Below, piece by piece: positions 62,301 through 64,000 of a DNA stretch of 64,000 bases. Location: assembly GCF_023343835.1 (NCBI RefSeq), contig NC_064435.1:59169634-59233633 (forward strand). The letters are read 5' to 3'. A model generated the notes under the pieces. It saw only the letters and a program-made list of their open reading frames with translations. It was not told the origin of the DNA and made no database searches. The stretch's first letter is position 1; each line of letters begins with the position of its first letter. The stretch is from Lagopus muta (Eukaryota > Chordata > Aves > Galliformes > Phasianidae). Position numbers and translations under genes: made by a program.

Positions 62301-62766
62301 GGGGATCAACAGGGAGGAAAGTTAAAAATAAAAAAGGAATATTTTGAACAAACTTATGCTAAAAATCAAAAACTTTAATGAAACCTGTCTTGCTAAGAGT
62401 TAAAAAAAAAAACCATAAAAACAAACAAAAAAAAAAACCAACAGCAATAAACCAAGTTATTCCTTACTACCACAGAGCCTTTTATTCTCTGACGAAGGTC
62501 CTGAATGAAATGAGAACAGTAGAAGGGGAAGTAATCAAGACAAACACGTGCGCACACACACACACACACACTACAAGACAAATAAAAACTAGTAGGAAAG
62601 ATCTAGTTTGAAAGTAACGTAGCAGTGTATCTTTAATTAGAATATAATTGCTAAAAATAACAGTTTTCTAAAGGAACAAGTTTAAACGTAGCAGAAAGAA
62701 AAAAAACCAAAACTTTTATAACTTACCAATCAGCATAAAAATTAACTAAAGCAACATCTGCATTGT
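38274..62766 (-). CDS. ERP44: Endoplasmic reticulum protein 44, C-terminal 10 exons (5' end outside window)
   Basis: ERP44 is a thioredoxin-family chaperone cycling between ER and cis-Golgi. It captures clients such as IgM subunits, adiponectin and ERO1 at the lower Golgi pH and returns them through KDEL receptors. Ten exons joined on the minus strand keep one frame from within codon 44 to the stop (human numbering), giving 362 full codons with no length change against the 406-residue human protein. The a domain has the CRFS motif (Cys58) and the cis-proline turn KYPT; the b and b' domains and the C-terminal tail follow. Histidines matching the zinc-binding set of the human protein (mature H299, H328, H332) are present in FRHMYVF and LHREFHH. 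The tail ends KDEL, whereas the human tail is RDEL. The signal peptide and first 43 residues must lie beyond 64,000. Confidence 0.97.
38376..40803 (-). other. ERP44: ERP44 intron 11
   Basis: A 2.4-kb intron with no CR1 copy and no exon that I can support. The open frames between 38,800 and 40,310 lack recognisable homology. Confidence 0.75.
40804..40906 (-). CDS. ERP44: ERP44 exon 11 (residues 339-373)
   Basis: The exon encodes [20 protein letters not shown] and then [14 protein letters not shown]. It covers the end of the b' domain and start of the tail, and includes the HREFHH histidines equivalent to mature H328 and H332. Acceptor TTTCAG, donor GTAAGG. Confidence 0.96.
40907..43818 (-). 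other. ERP44: ERP44 intron 10
   Basis: A 2.9-kb intron containing one CR1 copy of almost 480 bases in minus orientation (43,213-43,690) and a T/A-rich run near 42,418-42,436. Nothing else is recognisable. Confidence 0.75.
43213..43690 (-). mobile_element. CR1 LINE fragment, minus orientation
   Basis: The tail appears as AGAATCATAGAATGACTTGG, followed by the complements of the GGTGACC, GGCTGCCCAG and AGGTTTAGGTTAGATATT blocks. The far end reads as a degraded CR1 ORF2 C-terminus on the minus strand ([17 protein letters not shown]). No intact protein is encoded. Confidence 0.93.
43819..43960 (-). CDS. ERP44: ERP44 exon 10 (residues 292-339)
   Basis: It encodes [20 protein letters not shown] and then [20 protein letters not shown], part of the b' domain, with the conserved Cys301 and Cys318 and the histidine equivalent to mature H299. 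The acceptor ends TTTTAAG and has only a weak pyrimidine tract; the donor is GTAAGT. Confidence 0.96.
43961..44397 (-). other. ERP44: ERP44 intron 9, short with weak splice sites
   Basis: This 437-base intron begins with an unusual GTTTGT donor and ends in an AAG acceptor. It contains poly-A and poly-T runs and no repeat copy. Confidence 0.8.
44398..44509 (-). CDS. ERP44: ERP44 exon 9 (residues 255-292)
   Basis: The exon encodes [20 protein letters not shown] and then [17 protein letters not shown], the first strands and helix of the b' thioredoxin fold. Acceptor TGTGCAG. Downstream frame continuity requires the GTTTGT donor. Confidence 0.96.
45815..45911 (+). mobile_element. CR1 LINE 3' tail remnant
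   Basis: AGAGCCATGGTTAGTGGGCA, then TGATAGGCTGACAGTTGG and a diverged end TCTTTTCCAACTTTACTGGT with TGATTCTAT, is a short plus-oriented CR1 3' remnant. Confidence 0.75.
47091..47138 (+). mobile_element. CR1 LINE 3' terminal remnant
   Basis: Only the extreme tail survives: CCCCTTCCAACCTCAGCC followed by ATGCTGTGATTCTGTG. It is too short to assign to a subfamily. Confidence 0.65.
47624..47740 (-). CDS. ERP44: ERP44 exon 8 (residues 216-254)
   Basis: The 117-base exon, phase 0 at both ends, encodes [20 protein letters not shown] and then [19 protein letters not shown], in the b domain and the linker to b', including conserved Cys241. The acceptor TTTTCAACAG and donor GTAAGA are good. Confidence 0.96.
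47741..48927 (-). other. ERP44: ERP44 intron 7
   Basis: A 1.2-kb AT-rich intron in which I see no repeat copy, exon or regulatory motif cluster. Confidence 0.8.
48928..48985 (-). CDS. ERP44: ERP44 exon 7 (residues 196-215)
   Basis: A small 58-base exon encoding [19 protein letters not shown], matching the b-domain segment after the SAFG turn. Acceptor TTGTAG, donor GTAAGT. Its first base completes Gly196. Confidence 0.95.
49116..49155. repeat. Short direct duplication
   Basis: The unit AAAGAAACCATAAAGTGAT occurs twice in immediate succession, differing by one extra T between the copies. Confidence 0.85.
51851..51940. repeat. (TTTTC)18 pentanucleotide microsatellite
   Basis: Eighteen uninterrupted TTTTC units; on the ERP44 transcript strand this reads (GAAAA)18. 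The lack of interruptions suggests a length that varies between individuals. Confidence 0.98.
52447..52470. repeat. Poly-A run (24 A)
   Basis: A pure A24 on the plus strand, so T24 on the ERP44 transcript, about 225 bases downstream of the exon 6 donor. No retroposed body is recognisable upstream of it. Confidence 0.95.
52695..52810 (-). CDS. ERP44: ERP44 exon 6 (residues 158-196)
   Basis: The 116-base exon encodes [20 protein letters not shown] and then [19 protein letters not shown], the start of the b domain, with conserved Cys189. Acceptor TCTTTACAG, donor GTAAGT. Confidence 0.96.
52811..53293 (-). other. ERP44: ERP44 intron 5
   Basis: A 483-base AT-rich intron with no recognisable element. 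Confidence 0.85.
53294..53478 (-). CDS. ERP44: ERP44 exon 5 (residues 96-157)
   Basis: It encodes [40 protein letters not shown] and [20 protein letters not shown]. This is the second half of the catalytic a domain, with the cis-proline of KYPT and the helix leading to domain b. Acceptor TTTTGTAG, donor GTAAGT. Confidence 0.97.
53955..54133 (+). mobile_element. CR1 LINE 3' fragment
   Basis: CAGAGAGGTTGTGGATGCCT, GGAGGTGTTTAAGGCCAGGT and TGGATGGGGCTCTGGGCAAT are canonical CR1 3' blocks. The copy ends at AGCCATTCTATGATAC and lies antisense to ERP44. Confidence 0.92.
57100..57430. promoter_or_regulatory. Possible conserved non-coding element with palindromic octamer core
   Basis: This block lacks repeats and is rich in homeodomain-type TAAT/ATTA motifs. 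It contains a near-palindrome, ATTATTTG (57,348-57,355) and CAAATAAT (57,361-57,368) around TAATG, with an octamer-like ATGCAAAT inside it. A regulatory role is inferred from texture and motifs alone. Confidence 0.35.
59271..59386 (-). CDS. ERP44: ERP44 exon 4 (residues 57-96)
   Basis: The exon encodes [20 protein letters not shown] and then [18 protein letters not shown]. Its first base completes Trp57 of the thioredoxin motif, and Cys58 forms mixed disulfides with clients; the second cysteine of a classical CxxC is replaced by serine, as in all ERP44. Cys92 is also conserved. Acceptor TTTCCACAG, donor GTAAGT. Confidence 0.97.
61534..62212 (-). mobile_element. CR1 LINE copy with broken ORF2 (reverse transcriptase) remnant
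   Basis: Read on the minus strand, 62,189-61,902 encodes a piece of CR1 ORF2 with the FADDTELGG polymerase motif and [12 protein letters not shown] second piece (61,868-61,662) reads [20 protein letters not shown] and continues the same protein after a break. The 3' end (61,534-61,600) retains only part of the usual tail. Neither piece is complete, so the copy is inactive. Confidence 0.92.
62402..62440 (+). repeat. A-rich low-complexity tract
   Basis: Runs of eight to ten A separated by CC and C, just beyond the CR1 copy's 5' side. It may be expanded simple sequence. Confidence 0.8.
62553..62570. repeat. (CA)9 dinucleotide repeat
   Basis: Nine CA units preceded by CACGTGCG, about 155 bases from the ERP44 exon 3 donor in the intron. 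Confidence 0.95.
62727..62766 (-). CDS. ERP44: ERP44 exon 3 (residues 44-57)
   Basis: A 40-base exon, the most upstream ERP44 exon in the window. It encodes [12 protein letters not shown] and two bases of Trp57, the first core strand of the a domain. A pyrimidine-rich acceptor (CTTCTTGCCTTCCCAG) and GTAAGT donor flank it. It begins in the second base of codon 44, so earlier exons are required. Confidence 0.95.
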
Positions 62767-64000
62767 CTGGGAAGGCAAGAAGAAAAGAACCCAATGTCAC
62801 ATTGTGAGGAAAAGATCTTGGCATTTTAATCTAAGATTACAAAAAATATGCATAAAAAATATAAAAGCTAGAATTTCTAGATTGCTGAGCTCACAGTCTG
62901 CTGGAAAAATACCAGGATAAATCTTAGCTGAAATATAATCTATAGCAAGTGGGAATGTGATGAAGGAGGCCTATAGTCAAGCATTTTCTGGATATATTAC
63001 ACATTAAATATGACAATTCTTAAAGCATAAGATACAAAATAAGTAACATATCAGACAAAATTCTGAATTTACATTGAAGATACTGAAATCCAGAAGCTGT
63101 ACTCCAGTATCCCTCTTAAACGTTACATATTTGCAAGTGCTCAAATAGTTAAAAAGCTGAAGTGTTAGCTGTTCAGGTTAGAAGAATGACAACATGTGGG
63201 CTGACTGTGCAACTTGCTCCACATCTGTCTTATTTGTTAAGATACTGGATACAAGGGCAAAATGCGGCAGAGAAACCTTCAAATTCCTCCTCCAACGAGC
63301 TAAGGAAAACACTTGAAAAAAATGCAATACTACAGTGATAAGGCAGCAAAATAATGCTCCATTCAATACTTTAAAGTAAAAAAGATTTCAAAATCTGAAA
63401 GACACGTGCACTTAAAACCTCCTGCTTAGCAATAAACTGCGATCTCTGCACAACAGAATAACCATGCTGTAAACTGATTTTTATTAGTAGTAATGGACTA
63501 GATATTGAAGAAAAATTGTAACAAATATTTGAATCATATGGCAGCAGTCACATAGCTCATAGAATGGTTCTACATTTTTCAGCATATAAAAAGGTATTTA
63601 CAGTTTTTGTCTAGTCATACATTTACTACACAAAGCAATCCTGCAGTCAAAGGCAAATTAAAACCAAATAGCTCCTTTGAACGCTTCTCATTAAAAAGCA
63701 TATTTTTATGAATGTATTTGCAACAACACAGGGTTTTTCTTGTTCCCCCTCTCTCCATTATCCCTCTCCACAAACACAATTAGATACCAACAAATGGCCA
63801 AATGGCATCCTTTTCAGACAAGATACATCTGTTTACTTTAAGGCACTTTAAGTATTTTAAATACTAATTTGTGTCTCTTTTCTATGAGCCATTAGAAATC
63901 AAGACAACATTTAACCTGAGAAAAAGAACAGCTGAACAAGCAAGGCATTTAATATGACCCACTACCATGCGTTTCAGCTGCTGCTATTTTTTGGGAGCTC
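62767..64000 (-). other. ERP44: ERP44 intron 2, partial
   Basis: No exon encoding residues 1-43 of ERP44 can be found here, so this is intron running off the window's right edge. It is AT-rich and free of recognised repeats. Confidence 0.7.

Larger units (their letters stand above)
59387..62726 (-). other. ERP44: ERP44 intron 3
   Basis: A 3.3-kb intron containing a CR1 copy of nearly 680 bases in minus orientation (61,534-62,212), an A-rich stretch at 62,402-62,440 and a (CA)9 run. Nothing else was recognised. Confidence 0.75.

Noticed and set aside
62950-64000. Search for ERP44 exons 1-2 at the right edge
   Set aside because: No minus-strand sequence matches the signal-peptide or residue 30-43 region, so they lie outside the window.
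1-64000. Prokaryotic-type features, CRISPR arrays, tRNA and rRNA genes
   Set aside because: None seen on inspection. The exon-intron structure and CR1 content make this vertebrate nuclear DNA. A tRNA or small-RNA covariance search was not possible here.

Overview
The window is vertebrate nuclear DNA, most likely from a bird. It is AT-rich with long introns split by short exons, and it holds about a dozen copies of the avian/reptilian CR1 retrotransposon, several with the typical ATTCTATGATTCTGTG-like 3' tail. The species cannot be fixed from the sequence. No operon, CRISPR array, prokaryotic island or previously undescribed system is visible; this is an ordinary two-gene vertebrate locus with some details worth checking.

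Left half, plus strand: a CpG-rich promoter and presumed non-coding exon 1 near 4.4-4.9 kb are followed by seven coding exons (10,527-33,573) that together encode a complete 301-residue syntaxin 17 (STX17). This is the Qa-SNARE that carries autophagosomes into fusion with lysosomes and also works at ER-mitochondria contacts. A putative 3' UTR runs to an AATAAA at 35,991.

Right half, minus strand: ten exons (62,766 down to 38,274) encode residues 44 to the C-terminus of ERP44, a thioredoxin-fold chaperone of the early secretory pathway. The signal-peptide exon and one further exon lie beyond the right edge. The two genes converge tail to tail, with about 1.8 kb between their probable poly(A) sites. 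In mammals STX17 and ERP44 are also neighbours in this orientation (9q31 in human), which supports both calls. The two proteins act in different processes, so the pairing looks like conserved synteny and not functional coupling.

The rest is intron and intergenic DNA. The first 4 kb holds no recognisable gene. CR1 fragments lie upstream of the STX17 promoter, in STX17 introns 1, 2, 3, 4 and 6, and in ERP44 introns. There are a few simple repeats, notably (TTTTC)18 at 51,851 and A24 at 52,447. Points for a second look are two in-frame acceptors for STX17 exon 4, loss of the serine equivalent to human STX17 Ser202 (a TBK1 phosphosite), a KDEL rather than RDEL tail on ERP44, and two unusually complex non-coding blocks (STX17 introns 6-7; ERP44 intron near 57.1-57.4 kb).
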